A stretch of DNA of 64,000 nucleotides from Gymnothorax reevesii (GCA_029721435.1 CM056592.1:33367611-33431610), one strand, 5' to 3'; positions 20,752 through 33,700 are shown, numbered from the stretch's first letter. Notes: generated from the sequence alone by a model not told the origin. Translations and numbers: made by a program.

Positions 20752-22417
20752 CTGAGTTCTACTCCAAAGCTAGTACTGAAGTTTACAACTTTTCAACTCT
20801 ACAATGTCGCACTTGGAAAAACTATGGTGAAAATATAATTTCCACAGAATTAGAAAATATGAGCGAACACACCATTGAGCGCTGCAAATAAAGGATAATA
20901 TTCCTAGTATCAGAACCATCAAATCCCTTGGCAAGGCCTCATCACATTAAAGATGGATCATCATTTTCCTCCTTTACATATCCAGTCATTACTTCGAGCC
21001 TCATATTTCCCCACACCTCCCAAATCGCTTTCACTGTGTCCTCGCTATTAAAGAAGAACATCAGTCTTGTTGGCTGCCTGGTGATTGTCAATAAATCATG
21101 CTGGAGCAGCTATTAAAAAATGGACAAGGTATCAGTCACTCAAGTGCCGTGAATGAATTCATAATGCAATTCATTAATTAGTTGTTTTTCAATTCACCAT
21201 TACCTAGGACAGGTCTTTAAATAGCTTCAGTGTTTACAAGCACTAAAGACTTCAGCACCTAATTTACAGTTGGTTACCTGGAAATAACCGCATAAAACGG
21301 TAATTATTCTGTCGACAAAATCAAATGAAATACTTTCAAGCTCAAGGTTATGTGTTCTGTCACCAATAACAGTAACAGTTTTCATCATTTATACTTTCAT
21401 TTCAAGCATTTTCAATGAATTGAATGCAAAAAAAAATGAATCTATCTCATTGGTTTTCAGTGGTAATCAGTGCAAGTGAGCGTCAAAGAGACAAGATGCC
21501 CAAAGGAGACTCCTCTTTGTCAGTGCCAACTTTATTCTGCTCATACCGTTCATCTTTGAGCATAAAGATACTGTATTCCTGGAAGTAAACTCAAGAGGGA
21601 AAATGCATCTCTTTCAGTGAACAAAATGTCACCAGATTTAGCAGAACTCCAGAGACCTCTTGCCTCTCTGTTAAATGCAGTCTTTGTGTGTGTGTTATGT
21701 GTGATGTGCCAACGCGAACACTTCAAAGACTATTAGGCAAATTCTAGTACGCAGTTTAAATGCAGCATGGGGAATGGCCAACTGACATGATAATATGGAA
21801 CGATCAGAAATGCATCTGTTCGATGGATAAGGGAAAGTTTATTGTACTCTGAGCCTGGTATTTTCATCTTGATATTCTTTTGAAGTAATTATTGTCAATT
21901 ATGTGACTGAAGCATTTTAATCGAGTTTTAAAGGTCAGAGTTGAAATCTTGAAGGCAAAAACTGCTGATTGAAATCAATTTTTGAGCAAAGGCTAAATTT
22001 CATTTTTCCAGCCTTTCCTGGATTGCGAGGAACTGTTTAGCTCACAAGGTAAATTCATTTCACAAATACGTGGGAATTCATTACACCCAATTAAACGGTA
22101 TTGTAAATACTTAAGGAGATAAAGCTTGTATATTGGACTCAATCAGAAATTAGTTTGGAATGAGGTCTATTCTGTTGATTGCCACATTGTTGATGCTTTT
22201 TTGGGGGGAAACTGATGAGTGACATACAATAAAGCCAGGGCTGGAGATAAGCCTTTTGACCCCGCTGTAGCCACTGGGCTGCACTGCCAGGTCAGCCGAG
22301 GGCTGGGATTTTTACTGGCTGTGGCCGGTCCTTTTTACCAGCGGCGCTTCACATACGAACTCTGGGAGGCAGGTGAGAAAATGTCCTCAGAGAGACCTCA
22401 AATAATTCTCTGTTCCA
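20752..22417. other. Unassigned non-coding DNA
   Basis: No gene or repeat family was recognised. Composition is AT-rich and unique-looking. Confidence 0.5.
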
Positions 22418-23008
22418 TGCAACCCAGTTTCCAAAAAAGTTGGGACACTGTAAAATATACATTAAAAACAGAATGCAATTATTTGCAAGTCATTATTCAA
22501 AAATAGTACAATGACAACATATCAGATGAGACAAAAATGTTTTTTTACAAACAATAAACGCTCATTTTGAAATTGATGCCAGCAGCACATTTCAAAACAG
22601 TTGTAACAGGAGCCTGTTTACCTCTGTGTTGCATCACCTCTTTTAACTCTGTGAGCTTTACGCAACTGAGGGGGCCGATTACTGTTTCAAAGATAAAGTA
22701 CAATGTTTTTCTATTCTCACTAAGTGTTGGGTTTCAGCTGCTCACACTGTGGCCTTATTTGTCTCTTTTTTTTGCCTCATAATGCACCAAATGTTTTCAG
22801 TAGGTGACAGGTCTGGACTGCCGGCAGGTCAGTTTATCACCTGGACTCTATCACTGCGGAACCACATTGTAATAATATGTAATATTACAATAATAATATA
22901 ATATGTAATAATATGTAATATGTAATAAAAACTGCAGTTTGGCATTGTCTTTCTCAAATAAGCAAAACTTTCCCTGGAAAAGACGCTGCCTGGATAGCAG
23001 CATATCTA
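22418..23008 (-). mobile_element. IS630/Tc1-mariner-like fragment
   Basis: The left end resembles a common fish element: TGCAACCCAGTTTCCAAAAA followed by GTTGGGACACTG. On the minus strand near 22785-22825 the frame reads SPDLSPTENIW, the block around the last catalytic acid of IS630/Tc1-mariner DDE transposases. The matching right terminal repeat is not found, so the copy is truncated near 23008. An AT-rich microsatellite (22866-22931) has grown inside it. Confidence 0.65.
22866..22931. repeat. (TAATA)-type AT microsatellite
   Basis: Irregular repeats of TAATAATATG and TAATATG cover about 65 bp of almost pure AT. Confidence 0.8.
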
Positions 23009-23257
23009 AACCATATTAGCTATGGTTTAGAAGTTAACAAAGAAATTACTCTTTTTCACTGCTGTTACATTTTCGGAGAGTTTACAGTGGTAATGAAAGC
23101 CCACATCTTTCATTTTAATGTGACTTTCCCTTAGAAAAAATAAAGGGTGATGTCCAGTTATCTTGATTAACAGATCAACTGAAGGAGTTTGAACTTGTTT
23201 GAATGGTGGTTTGAATGGTGAGCTTAATAACAACACGCACACAACATACCTTGCACA

Positions 23258-23656
23258 CATGCGCAACATACCCTGACAGCTTTCTTAGTCCATCACGCCA
23301 AAAAAAAAAGTTTTACTTGTTACAACATCTTCTCTAACTAGCGATTATAGTAGGTACGGTAAACATTAAATTTTTTTTGCCTCGGTCACACTTTAACAAC
23401 CGTAGAAATAACATTCAGTGGTCACAATCCTAATCGTTACACAATCGTTATATCGTGAAACATGCGCAACATACCTCGACAGCTTTCTTAGTCCATCACG
23501 CCAAAATAGTTTTACTTGTTACAACGTCTTCGGTCACTAGCGGTTATAGTAGGTATGGTAAATATTACTTTTTTGCCATGGTCACACTTTAACAACCATA
23601 GAAATAACATTCAGTGGTCACAATCGTGATCGTTACACAATCGTTATATTGTGAAA
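23258..23656 (+). repeat. Tandem duplication, two ~200-bp copies
   Basis: Copy 1 (23258-23460) and copy 2 (23461-23656) both run from CATGCGCAACATACC to TCGTTATAT-GTGAAA with about 90% identity. The copies abut exactly. Differences are mostly substitutions and A/T run-length changes. Confidence 0.9.
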
Positions 23657-25590
23657 CACAAACTGATATGACAATAGGGATATCTGAAAGCTGCGCAAAC
23701 AATTATAAAAGGACTGTATCAGGTAGAAAGATTTTACTCGCCGCAGTGGCTAGTTAATTCAGAAGATTTTTCTTCTACGAGTACATTTTACTGGCATTTT
23801 GCGGGTTGGTGTGTGTCAATTTCAAGCCTCGGGTAGAGCTAATTAATCGCTAGCGGATTACATTTCACTTTATGAGGAAATTTGGTTTAATTTGCATTTG
23901 TTTTTTTTGAAAATGGCACTAAGAATTGCTTATCATTCTTCGTTTCTAAACTGAATGTGAGGGGATCATTGTCCTGGAAGTGATAAATGTTGGGCCTGGA
24001 CATATACACATAATGACCCATGTGAGATGACTGTTGGTTGCTGCAAATTCCCCATGTCACAGTGGCTGGTTCAGATCAGCCGAGATCACATCTTCCCAGT
24101 GTTTAAAAGCCGGTACCCTGCTAACACAGCTTCACTCAGCAGTTGCCAAATCTAGAATTTCAGGACATTTTCTGCTAACGGTATAGAGAACAATTGTCTG
24201 GGGAGGAGCCCAGAAACCCAACAGGAGAAGAACAATGAAACTTCAAAGAGCTCTGAGAGCCCCAGGAGATGATCAGGAGGTTGGTCTATAAAAGGGAAAA
24301 TAAGAGTCCTATTGCTGTAATGATGAGACCTGAGGCATCGACACCTGCTGTGACGGGATGCGAGGCAAAGGCACAGTCTTTGTCAGCTACATCAGAAGGA
24401 GGACTGGGTGTCGGCCAGGGGACAGCAGCCTTTACCTGCACAGCCAATCCATATGCGACAGGAACTGGGTATATCAGAGAACCAGCTAGTGATGGACCGA
24501 CATGCACATAATGTTGCTCTTTCCGCAAACTAAAAATGAATGGATGTGAATAAGTGCAGTACACCATATAAAAATAAAATATAAATAATAAACATCTATC
24601 AAGAAACATAATATCATGGCAAAGACAAGGATACTGACATGCACACTGTACATTGAAATTGAATGGAAAGTTGACCGAAAAGTTACACTCTGGGCCTTAA
24701 GTTAAGACTATCAACAAAAATTCACCAATCCTGGGAAATATGGCATGGATATACCTTTGCTGGCATACAAAATCAGTTTGAAAAGAATTTGAGCTTTAGT
24801 TCGAGTGGCATTTGCTTTTAAAGAAAGGGTATTATTCTACACATTTAATGCTTTTAAAAGATTGGGCCTGCTGTCTTTTAATTTAATCCTTTACTGAAGT
24901 GGAACTTGTTTTAATAATTGGGTGGCGCTTACCTTTTGCCAAGGTGTATATATTAAAAATTACATTGATCCAATTACTCACTCATCCTGTGATGGTCATA
25001 GCCACAGAGTGACAGTAACAGTCAGGAATGGTAATATTAATTCATAATTCTGAGCAAAGGACAAATGACCCAACACAGGAAGGAGGACCTGAGTTAAGAG
25101 CTGTGCATGAGCCGTCTTCTTCCAGAAACAGCGAGCAAGAGCTCAACACATCCAACGTCAGCTGACAGGTGATTCTGAGACAACAGGGACATTAGTCGCC
25201 TTGAAATTATTTGTATTGGATGATATTGTTTTAAAGGGGCTTTTCGTTTGAAAATCAGGATTTTCAAGTGTTTTGCTGTTTTCATGGGGTGAATCTTCGT
25301 CAGAATTCATTGATGATATGAGGAAGACTAATCACTTCCATATCCAAAGACGGAGACTTTAATTGTCTAATGACCTGCAGGTTCTCTTTGAAGCATCAGT
25401 TGATGAAAAAGTATCAATGGATTCATAAATTTTTTATATTGTACTTGTCCTAAAATGATGACCAAAAGCCACATAAAATGGGTAGGGTTTATTATCTTTG
25501 GGTCGTTTAAACTGTCAGATAGAAAACAAGCAAATTAAATTTTTTTATTTTTTTATTTTTTTAACAGTTCTTGCCATTGCAATTGAGAAC
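23657..25590. other. Unassigned non-coding DNA
   Basis: No gene was recognised. 24317-24510 is more GC-rich and open in frames on both strands (80 and 107 codons) but shows no known motif, splice context or repeat. Confidence 0.45.
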
Positions 25591-25849
25591 ATTCCACTGC
25601 ACATCATGACATGTTCATGTAGCTAACGTGCCGATTATTCCACTGCACATCATGACATGTTCATGTAGCTAACGTGCCAATTATTCCACTGCACATCATG
25701 ACATGTTCATGTAGCTAACGTGCCAATTATTCCACTGCACATCATGACATGTTCATGTAGCTAACGTGCCAATTATTCCACTGCACACCATGACATGTTC
25801 ATGTTGCTAACGTGCCGATTATTCCACTGCACATCATGACATGTTCATA
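25591..25849 (+). repeat. 46-bp minisatellite, about six units
   Basis: Five full units start at 25591, 25637, 25683, 25729 and 25775, each ATTCCACTGCACATCATGAC onward to AACGTGCCGATT, with almost no differences. Unit six (25821) is cut after TGTTCATA by the Tc1-like element and resumes at 26734 as TAGCTAACGTGCCGATTAT. The near identity of units implies recent expansion or homogenisation. Confidence 0.95.
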
Positions 25850-26735
25850 TACACTACCACTCAAAAGTTTGGGATCACTTGGAAATTTTCTTGTTTTCCA
25901 TGGAAACACCCATGAAATTAGTCTGAATAGGAAATATAGCAAATGAACAGAACATGCTGACATTGTCTGAGTTAAAAATAATGATTTTAATGAAAAATGA
26001 TGAATATGTACTTCAAACTTCATCAAAAAAAAAAACACCTTCACTGTTGATACTGAAACTGGTGTTTGACGGGAACTATTTAGCCCAGCTGCTAGCTGAC
26101 AACCTGTGAGGCATCTTTGTCTTAAACTACACACTCTCAGATATTTGTCTTCTTGCACAGTTGTGCATCGGGGCTTCCCACTCCTTTTTTCTGACCTTGT
26201 TAGTGCCAGTTTGTGCTGCTCTCTAAAGGGAGTAGTTGAAAGCATGGTAAGAGATTTTAAGTTTTAAATTTATCGCATTCAAAAGCCTTCTTTTTTAAGC
26301 ACAGGAACAGACTGATGGGTCTCTAAAGGAAGTTCTTCCTTTCTGGCCATTTTGAGCCTGTAAACAAACAAGCAACTGCTGATGCTTCAGGTACTAAACC
26401 AACCTCAAGAATGCCATGCTCCCTTTTGCACTCCCTTATTAGTTCAACGGTTTTCAGCTGCGCATCACATTTACAGAAGGATTTTCTAATAATCAATTAG
26501 CCTTACAAAATGCTTAACTTGGATTAACAGCCGTACCAGGAGATTTATGCAGAGGACTGACAGTTGCTGATAATAGGCCTCTGTGCAAAAATGTAGATCA
26601 TTCTTTGAAAATCATCTGATTAATTTTAATCGTTTGTGAGATGGATAAAAATGTTTGTGAAATGCATGAAAATGTATTTTTCTTTGGAAAGCAAAGAAAT
26701 TGGCAAGTGATCCCAAACTTGTGAGCGGTAGTGTA
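25850..26735 (-). mobile_element. Tc1-like transposon, internally deleted
   Basis: The body 25852-26733 lies between TA duplications. The ends CACTACCACTCAAAAGTTTG and, on the complement, CACTACCGCTCACAAGTTTG continue to match for about 35 bp. A minus-strand frame near 26190-26050 gives RSGKPRCTTVQEDKYL, QLAAGLNSS and TPVSVSTVK, the second helix-turn-helix of Tc1 transposases. Only about 190 bp remain beyond it, so the DDE catalytic domain is deleted. It sits in a TA inside minisatellite unit six, which dates it after array formation. Confidence 0.9.
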
Positions 26736-26752
26736 GCTAACGTGCCGATTAT

Positions 26753-27932
26753 GATTTGGCCTTTATTTACACTGCCTCCTCTCCAGTGGCCTCCTCTCAC
26801 TGGTCTTTCCTAATCACGCCAGTCTTTTTTTTTTGTCATGCCTTCCTCGTGTAATATGTGAAATTTACAAACTGTTTGGTCTATGAGCATGATTGATCTG
26901 TGTTTTTTTTTTTGGACACTTTTTTTTCTGGTTAATGTGTGAAAATGAACATTATTTTGATAACCATACTATACCTTTTATCACTCTTAAAACTGGTCAG
27001 AAGATTCTATTTCCACCCCACATTTTTTTCACATTCGGAAGGAAAAGTGTTGCTTCCAAAATGCATGTTCTTAGAAATGAAAGGTGTAAATACTAAATGT
27101 GCAATCCTGAAGTGAGGCAACATAGCCATTCCACCATGCATTCAACCTCCCAAGGCAATCTTCATCCCATCTTATTTACGGCGCAGCGCCGCAGATGTTG
27201 GATTTTTCCAATTTCACTCAGTGGTGAAATGATGAGTTGAGCTAGCGCTGCCAAGGCAATCTGAGCAGACGCATGAAAGAGCCCTCGCGATACGCGGCGT
27301 CACGGCCGTTCTCCAAATCACTGCTCAACAGCCGCAACAAACATCATCATCATTGCACAAAGATCGATAAATCCATAAATGCATCTGTGCTGCAATCTGT
27401 AGCCCGGCGCTTGACGTAAATAATGTGCTGAAATTCTAACGTGAGCGATGATGAAACGTGTTTCTGTGTATCGCAGGAAGGGTAATGCAGCACAAATCTT
27501 TCTTTTGGGAAACTAATGAGGTGAGGCAGCATTTCATGAAGACATCCCATCATCTTTTCATCAAAAATATATCGCGGAAGTATGAGGACAGATGTAACTA
27601 GATTTTACGTAATCTTTAAGCAAAGACAGGTCGAGGGCCACCAGCAAGAAAACGCAAATGCAAAGAGAACACAAGTCATTTTGGGAGTACTAGAGTATAC
27701 TATACAGGATGTAAAAATGTTGAGGAAAGTAGACCAATTTTGAACTCTCCCTTTAGAATCTCTGGTGTAATGCTTTACAATGGAACTGATCTTTTTCAGA
27801 GTGTAAGCATTACACATCAGGCCCATACTTTGTGTCACTTCATCATCAGATCTTATTTCTCTGTGCTGTTATAGTCAGTAAAGAAGACAGTTTGCACTTT
27901 TGAAGGAATGGCTCGTTAGTGGCAAAAGCCAC
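26753..27932. other. Unassigned DNA, possible conserved non-coding part
   Basis: 26820-26940 has several T-runs. 27170-27560 is repeat-free, of balanced composition, and rich in homeobox-like TAAT and bZIP-like TGACGTAA words (for example near 27411). That is the look of a developmental enhancer, but this is only an impression. No coding signal. Confidence 0.3.
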
Positions 27933-28452
27933 CCTGACACTTGAATGATTTTTGTCCCTGCAATGCCGCACAATGCGTCGTGGCAAGGCGAGCCATTTTG
28001 GTGGCACGCAGCGTAGCCTTGTTCGCGCCCTGTTCGTGCACTGTACACGCATAAGTTGCTCACTTTCTATGCAATGCGTGGCCAAAAATTTGAACCATGT
28101 GCGAACAATGCGTGAAGACTTCGTGAGAACTTCCTGTTATGCGCAAATGATTTGTGACGTCCGCGAACTATGCGTGAGCACTATGAACACCCTAACACGG
28201 CGCGCATTGACACGCACCATCCGCAGTGTTCGCCCCGAGTTTCTGTAGTGTTCACGCATGGTTCGCGCAAGTGGCACGTGCATGGTACGAACATTGCGTG
28301 CCGAATGCATGCCGAATTTTTTAACCTTTCAAAATTCTCTCTACGACATGGCACGCACCCCCGCACCCTTCACACACTCCTCACGCTCATTCCCGAAGAC
28401 TTCAATCATTGCCACGATGCATTGCGTGGCATTGCGGGAACAAAGTGTCAGG
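27933..28452. mobile_element. CpG-rich inverted-repeat element, 520 bp
   Basis: The ends CCTGACACTT...GTCCCTGCAATGCCGC and, on the complement, CCTGACACTTTGTTCCCGCAATGCC pair for about 50 bp with gaps. The interior is full of GCGTG, CACGC and TTCGCG words and is far richer in CpG than the flanks. No clear target duplication was found, so the superfamily is open. The frames of 60-140 codons on both strands follow from the skewed composition. Confidence 0.65.
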
Positions 28453-29090
28453 TTGGCATAAGCTGCCATGTTATGTTGAGTAAGTTTCTACATTGGATGT
28501 ACAACAAATCACTGCTTTTAGTGCCATCTTTGTTGAGGTGCCTTTATTTTTCACTTTCTCTCACAATTCCTATCCATCTTCCTTCATTCTTCCTTTAAAC
28601 GTTTCTCATTATAATTATATCTTCAGCAATGGCTCATAGGCTCGTGCCCATCTTCCTCTCAGCTGTCCAGGCTCCCACAGTACAATTCATGACACATATT
28701 CACAACAGAGTATGATTTATTGGCTCATTTATTGTTACTGTAGAAACACACACACACACTTACACACACATTTTTTTTTCCTTTCATTGTCAGACTCTGC
28801 TTATGTGATGTTGACAAAATAGCCGCTCTAAAAATATGTACATAATAATGCATTTACTGTAATATCTAATACTGTCATCAGAAAGCCAGTGGATGATAAC
28901 ACAGATGTCACGATGATTTTTGAGTGAGTTTAATGTGTCAATTTATGTCAATTGCATCAAAGCCATTGGGACAACTTGCCTCACGCTGTTAATTATGCTA
29001 ATGCTGGTATCTCAGAGCTAGTTTTACACTGGACTGCACCTCAAATATCAAAAGACACATGATTATGATTAGATGATTCCGTCTTTCGGA
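28453..29090. other. Unassigned DNA
   Basis: No gene was recognised. A small (AC)n stretch lies near 28746-28769, followed by a T-run. Confidence 0.5.
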
Positions 29091-29351
29091 TGAGACGTTA
29101 AACCGAGGTCCTGACTCACAGTGGTCATTAAAGATCCTATGACACTCTTCGATAAGAGTAGGGGGTTCCCCGGTGTCATGGCTAAAGTCCCAACTTGGCT
29201 CTTTCAATCTGCTGCCTAATCATCCCCTGATCTAATTGGCTCTGCCATTCCTCTGTCCCTCCCCACCTATTCCCCCAGGGCTCCCTTGAAAAAGAGATTT
29301 CAATCTCAACGGGACTTCCCTGGTTAAATAAGGGTTAAATAAATAAATTAT
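29091..29351 (+). repeat. Fish interspersed repeat, copy B
   Basis: It runs from GTCTTTCGGATGAGACGTTA to GGTTAAATAAGGG and a TTAAATAAATAAAT tail. It is the plus-strand counterpart of 3230-3516, with shared 5' border and tail type. Identity by eye is above 90%. Confidence 0.8.
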
Positions 29352-31050
29352 CTTGTCTATTCAATTCAGAGATATTAATTTGAGCATTCATACCCAATAA
29401 CTGCATTTTATGCAGTTGCATTTTTTTGCATTTTTTTTTTTTGCTTTTTTATATGAAAAATAAATAATCTTTTTTTCAAATTCCTGAGACTTTGGTCACA
29501 TGTAAACAGGGTCTTTACCTCAGTACCCAAAGTCCCAAAAATAGCGATTGAGCTTTTGAGGTGGTGCTCTGGGCGTTAAAGTAATTTACAATGTGACAAC
29601 TTACCCCTGGGACAAATTACCTCACGGTCCCCTGTTGTTGAAGGAGAGTCTTCAAACATTAAGGTGGTGGTGTGGGAGTTAATGTTGAAACAACAGGGGG
29701 AAAAGAAACAAATTACGTCTGAAAGCAGAGAATAGGGCTGTGGAACCAAAGCGGCGCAGGTCCAATAGCTGTCCCATTTCTATTAAATTAGCTCATCGCA
29801 TAATGCACTACTGAACATGCAATCACAGTGTGAATTGTCAGTGGTAGATTAAATACTCACACGATCCCTATTACTTAGCATCGTGAATGAGCTAAAACTG
29901 CTTCCTCTAATTTGTTTCTCAACTCAACCTTAAACCCTCATACCTCTTTGGTTCCCACTTTCCCAATACCTCTATCAATATTTTCTGCTTTTGATTTCTT
30001 TCTCTTTTCTTTTTATTCTGCCTTCCTGTTTTTATTGCACTTATTTTCACCAAATCAGTACCAAAATGTACATTTATTTAAAATGCGTCTTAAGAATCAA
30101 AATAGGACTGGCAGAATCATTGCATTTTGGACTCTGCATAACTCTCTGCCTGTTTCTGTTTACTGTGTTCCATTGGTAATCATTGATTCAATCAGTACGG
30201 AGACAAATCAGTAGAATGACTGGCACATTTATATTTTGATAGAATTATTTTTCATTTCATCATCCCGGTGAGATGCATTTCCCTTTCCACATTAATAATC
30301 ACATTAATCTTAAATATCATCCTCAGATCCAGGTCCAAAAAGTGTCTCACAACTTATGACACTTTAAATTTTACAGTGGTTCAGTTCTATATTTGTCCAC
30401 AGAACATGACAGCTTATCCCAATGCCAGAGCGAAGCTATTCAATGCCTTGAGGCAAAACCGATCATAAGCTTTCCGAAACAGCAGATGACTGCAAAGGGC
30501 TTTACACAAAAATTAGTAAACACAATGATGAATTTTTTTTGAATGCATGGGGGAGACTTACCCATGAAAATGTTGAGAGGTCACAATTTCAAATAAAAGC
30601 ATAGCATACACAGTACTAGTCAAAATGTTGAGTTCACTCACATTTTAACCAATTAGAGATTAAAAAGGAATAACATCTATATCTTTAATTAAAGACATTA
30701 AGCACCTTTTGACCACCAAGGTCCTTAATTTTAATTTATCTTGTTAGAAAATGGAAATGGATTTATTCTACCAAATATGGCTTTTTATTAGATTCCAAAA
30801 TTGTTGATACTTGCCTGTGAAGTGTATCATTTTCTAAACTTCTGGCCATGTAATTCTTATTTTGAGCCATTTGAGAGTATTTGCAGAGGTTACACCACTA
30901 CAATTTTACAAAAATAAAATGTAAAATTAAAAGCACTTTCACATTGGTATATTACACTCAGGTTTACATGCTGTACATTTTTATATTGACAAAGTTGCTA
31001 CTATTTTACCAATCTACTGCAACATTTTGTAGTAATTAAATATTGAATAT
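29352..31050. other. Unassigned DNA
   Basis: No gene was recognised. An 11-bp inverted repeat CCCCTGTTGTT / AACAACAGGGG spans roughly 29630-29700. At 30608 CATACACAGTACTAGTCAAA resembles one Tc1 end, but no partner end was found. Confidence 0.5.
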
Positions 31051-31550
31051 GAGATCGGGCGTTATTGAGCCCAAGCAACATCACCGGATATTCGTAGTGC
31101 CGGATGAAGTGTTAAAAGATGTTTTACATTCATCTCCTTCCCATATGCACACTACGTGGTGAGCATCACAGAAATCCAGCTTGGTACAGTTACAACAGCC
31201 CTAGAGGATGGAGAATGGTGAGTCGCTCAGAGGATGGGGGTAACCACCTTTGATATTTAGACAGTTAAGTCCCCGATACTCAAAGCACGGACGTAGAAAG
31301 CTGTCTTTTTAGGTCACAAAGAAGAAAGTAGTACTGGCTGGTGACAAGGAAGCGTGAATAATTCCACATGCCACAGATTGATTTATGTTCTTCTATAGCT
31401 TAGGACTCCTGAGTTGCCAAGGAATACAGCCAACCCCTTTGGGGCGATGTTCCAGATGATATGTCAATGACGCAATTGAAGGTTCCATGTGGGGAAAGTG
31501 ACATTGTTTGAGCTCTGTTGAATGCCTGATGGAGATCATGATAGAAAACG
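31051..31550 (-). pseudogene. Ty3/gypsy pol fragment, decayed
   Basis: Reading the minus strand from 31550 down, one nearly continuous frame shows the order typical of gypsy pol just before and into the reverse transcriptase. First is a YHDL block, then a tract around LSPH, then GTSP and LYSL. Next come a SPAS-like tract, the EYRGLN block near 31290, and then YP-x-PL. Last is TKLD near 31190 with the EGDE block at 31140. At least three in-frame stops are present. The catalytic YxDD, RNase H, integrase and LTRs are not found nearby. A dead fragment, described but not reconstructed. Confidence 0.85.
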
Positions 31551-31810
31551 GAAACTTTTTTGAGGTCTGGCGGCTCCTCCTGGTCGTCGGAGGAAGGACG
31601 TGCAGTCAGACTGGAATCTGAGCGAAGATGTCACTGAGAGCATGATGAGCTCCACTCTAGGATAGAGCCATGGGACCAGTCCACACAAGGGTTGTATTGT
31701 TCAAGCTAAGGCCTTCCTAACACTACCAGGGCATGCAGTGACTCCATGATGAGGAATGCCAACTCTTCAGAAAGATTAGTGGAGGTACACATGGGCACCA
31801 GTCTGGCTAC
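31551..31810. other. Unassigned DNA
   Basis: Possibly further upstream gypsy sequence, too diverged to read. Confidence 0.3.
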
Positions 31811-31877
31811 TGTGTGTGTTTTTGTGTGTGTGGGTGCATGTTCGTGTATGTGTGTGTCTATGTGTGTGTGTGCATGT
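31811..31877 (+). repeat. Imperfect (TG)n microsatellite
   Basis: About 65 bp of TG repeats are broken by TTTT, GGGTGCATGT and CTA interruptions. Confidence 0.9.
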
Positions 31878-33700
31878 GGACAATATTTACCAGCCATGAA
31901 GTGAATAAAGATTAATAGTCAATATTACCTCTTTTTCATGTGGTAATTGTATATCATAGGATGCTCATTCATTAAAGTAACCCTTAAAATGTGATGTGTG
32001 TAAATATGGATGATGAGTAATGACAGATTGTTATTGAAGCAGGACAAAGAAAGGTATTTAAAACTAGGCAGTATATTGCAAACTTAATTTAACGTCTCTG
32101 AATTTTGACAGTAAGCCATCTCACAACCCTCTGATCTTAGCAAATAATTGGCTGTTACTGAAGATGAAAGTCAAACACAGATGAAGGGACATTTGTTACA
32201 ACATGGTTTGCCTTTTGGAGTTATGAGCTCCCAGTTCATTCATGGAGTGAATAGTTCAGTTTTGTACATCATCGACTCATTTCAACTGAAAAACGAATGA
32301 GGAACGTGTGTGCCAGTTGTGAGAGGTGGGCGTGGTTGCAATGGAAGAGGATCATCTGTGGTATGGATGAAGGGTTATATATTTGCGCTGAAGTTTTATT
32401 TAAGTAACAATATCAAAGCATAACCTGAAGAAAATGAGTCATGAAAGGATTTGCTTTGAGGTACAGAAATGAGGCAGTTTCATACTCATATAGACCTAAA
32501 TGTCACACAGTGGCTTTGTTACCCGGGCGAGAATTGCCCTGTTTATGTTTCATGAAGAAGGACACCTCTGCTCCTTCCATCATTTTCAAAGACACTGCGC
32601 TCGTTTACATGAAGTCTGCACATTTCAAAAATGCCTCCTCGACAGGAAGATGGGTATTGGCAGAGGAGGCGGCAGGAGCTGTGATTGAACCCCTGCCTTC
32701 ACCTGTCTCATGAGTGCCATAATGATATTTCAGGAAATCACATGCCAAGCACGGCCCACAGATGTAACAAGCCACATCAGCATTTTAAAAGCGACGACGG
32801 TGAAAATGAGGGGCAGAACAGCTGTGAGTGCTTTCTTAAGCAAAACCCTTGTAGTGCTACGCCTTCAGATGAATGGATCTTATGCCGTCTCTCGGCCCGT
32901 AAAGGGTATCCGACAGGGTAATCTCGGTAATGGAAAACGAAGGCTTACCCCCAGGCTCGCACTTTTATTGTGCAATTCTATGAGTCTGGTGCTTTGAGAC
33001 TCTGGGACTTGTGCATGTTTTTGCTGCAACTTACCGTCAGAAAATAATTTGTTTTTGCAGTACTAACTTTTAAGGACTTTGGCTTGTTATGAAAAAAAAA
33101 ATTGCCATTAGCTGATTGTGGAACCTTCATTAATGTAAAACCTGGAAAACTATAGAAGCGGCACAATGTTCATTTTCTGCCCAAGCATCTTCGGTGTCCT
33201 GAGCTGAAAACAGACCTTAATGAGACTTAGGCAAACCACTGAAGCAAGCGATTTACAATTCTGTCTTCCTCACTGCTTTAATCGCAAGCTGTGTTTGGGG
33301 ATACTTGCAAAGGTAAATATGCTGCAATTTTAATTTGCTGTTTAGAAAAAGAAAAACAAAAAAAAAAAAAGCCCCACAGCTTTAATTTACAGTTCTGAGG
33401 CAAAACTACTCAACAAGCCTTTGTTTGCCTTTAAAAAGTATTTGCCTTTTCATCTCTGTAAAAATAAAAACCACCTTCATTATTTTTCATTTTACCCTCA
33501 CAACCTTCCTGTGCCCCATTGAGTAGAATAACCAGAAAACCATGAAGCCATGATACATCTCCATCCAGATAAACACTTTTAAGTGGAGGAACTATTCACT
33601 GTCTATTAAAGGTAGGCACCTTTGGAGCAAATGGCAGGAACAAAAAAAAGCAACCATTTTTCATTAATGTGTTATTCCTATGTTAGATAAGAAGGTTGCA
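31878..33700. other. Unassigned DNA
   Basis: No gene or repeat family was recognised. The short frames at 32441-32997 lack motifs. Confidence 0.5.

Noticed and set aside
24286..24609. 107-codon frame with hydrophobic ends, opposite an 80-codon frame
   Set aside because: Both strands open in a GC-richer patch; no recognisable domain or splice signals.
25591..25849. CRISPR-like array from regular repeats
   Set aside because: Units are contiguous with no spacers, and the genome is eukaryotic; it is a minisatellite.
28170..28598. 142-codon plus-strand frame
   Set aside because: Lies mostly in the CpG-rich inverted-repeat element, and other frames there are open as well.
30600..30640. CATACACAGTACTAGTCAAA resembles a Tc1 terminal repeat
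   Set aside because: No partner end or transposase remnant within a plausible distance.
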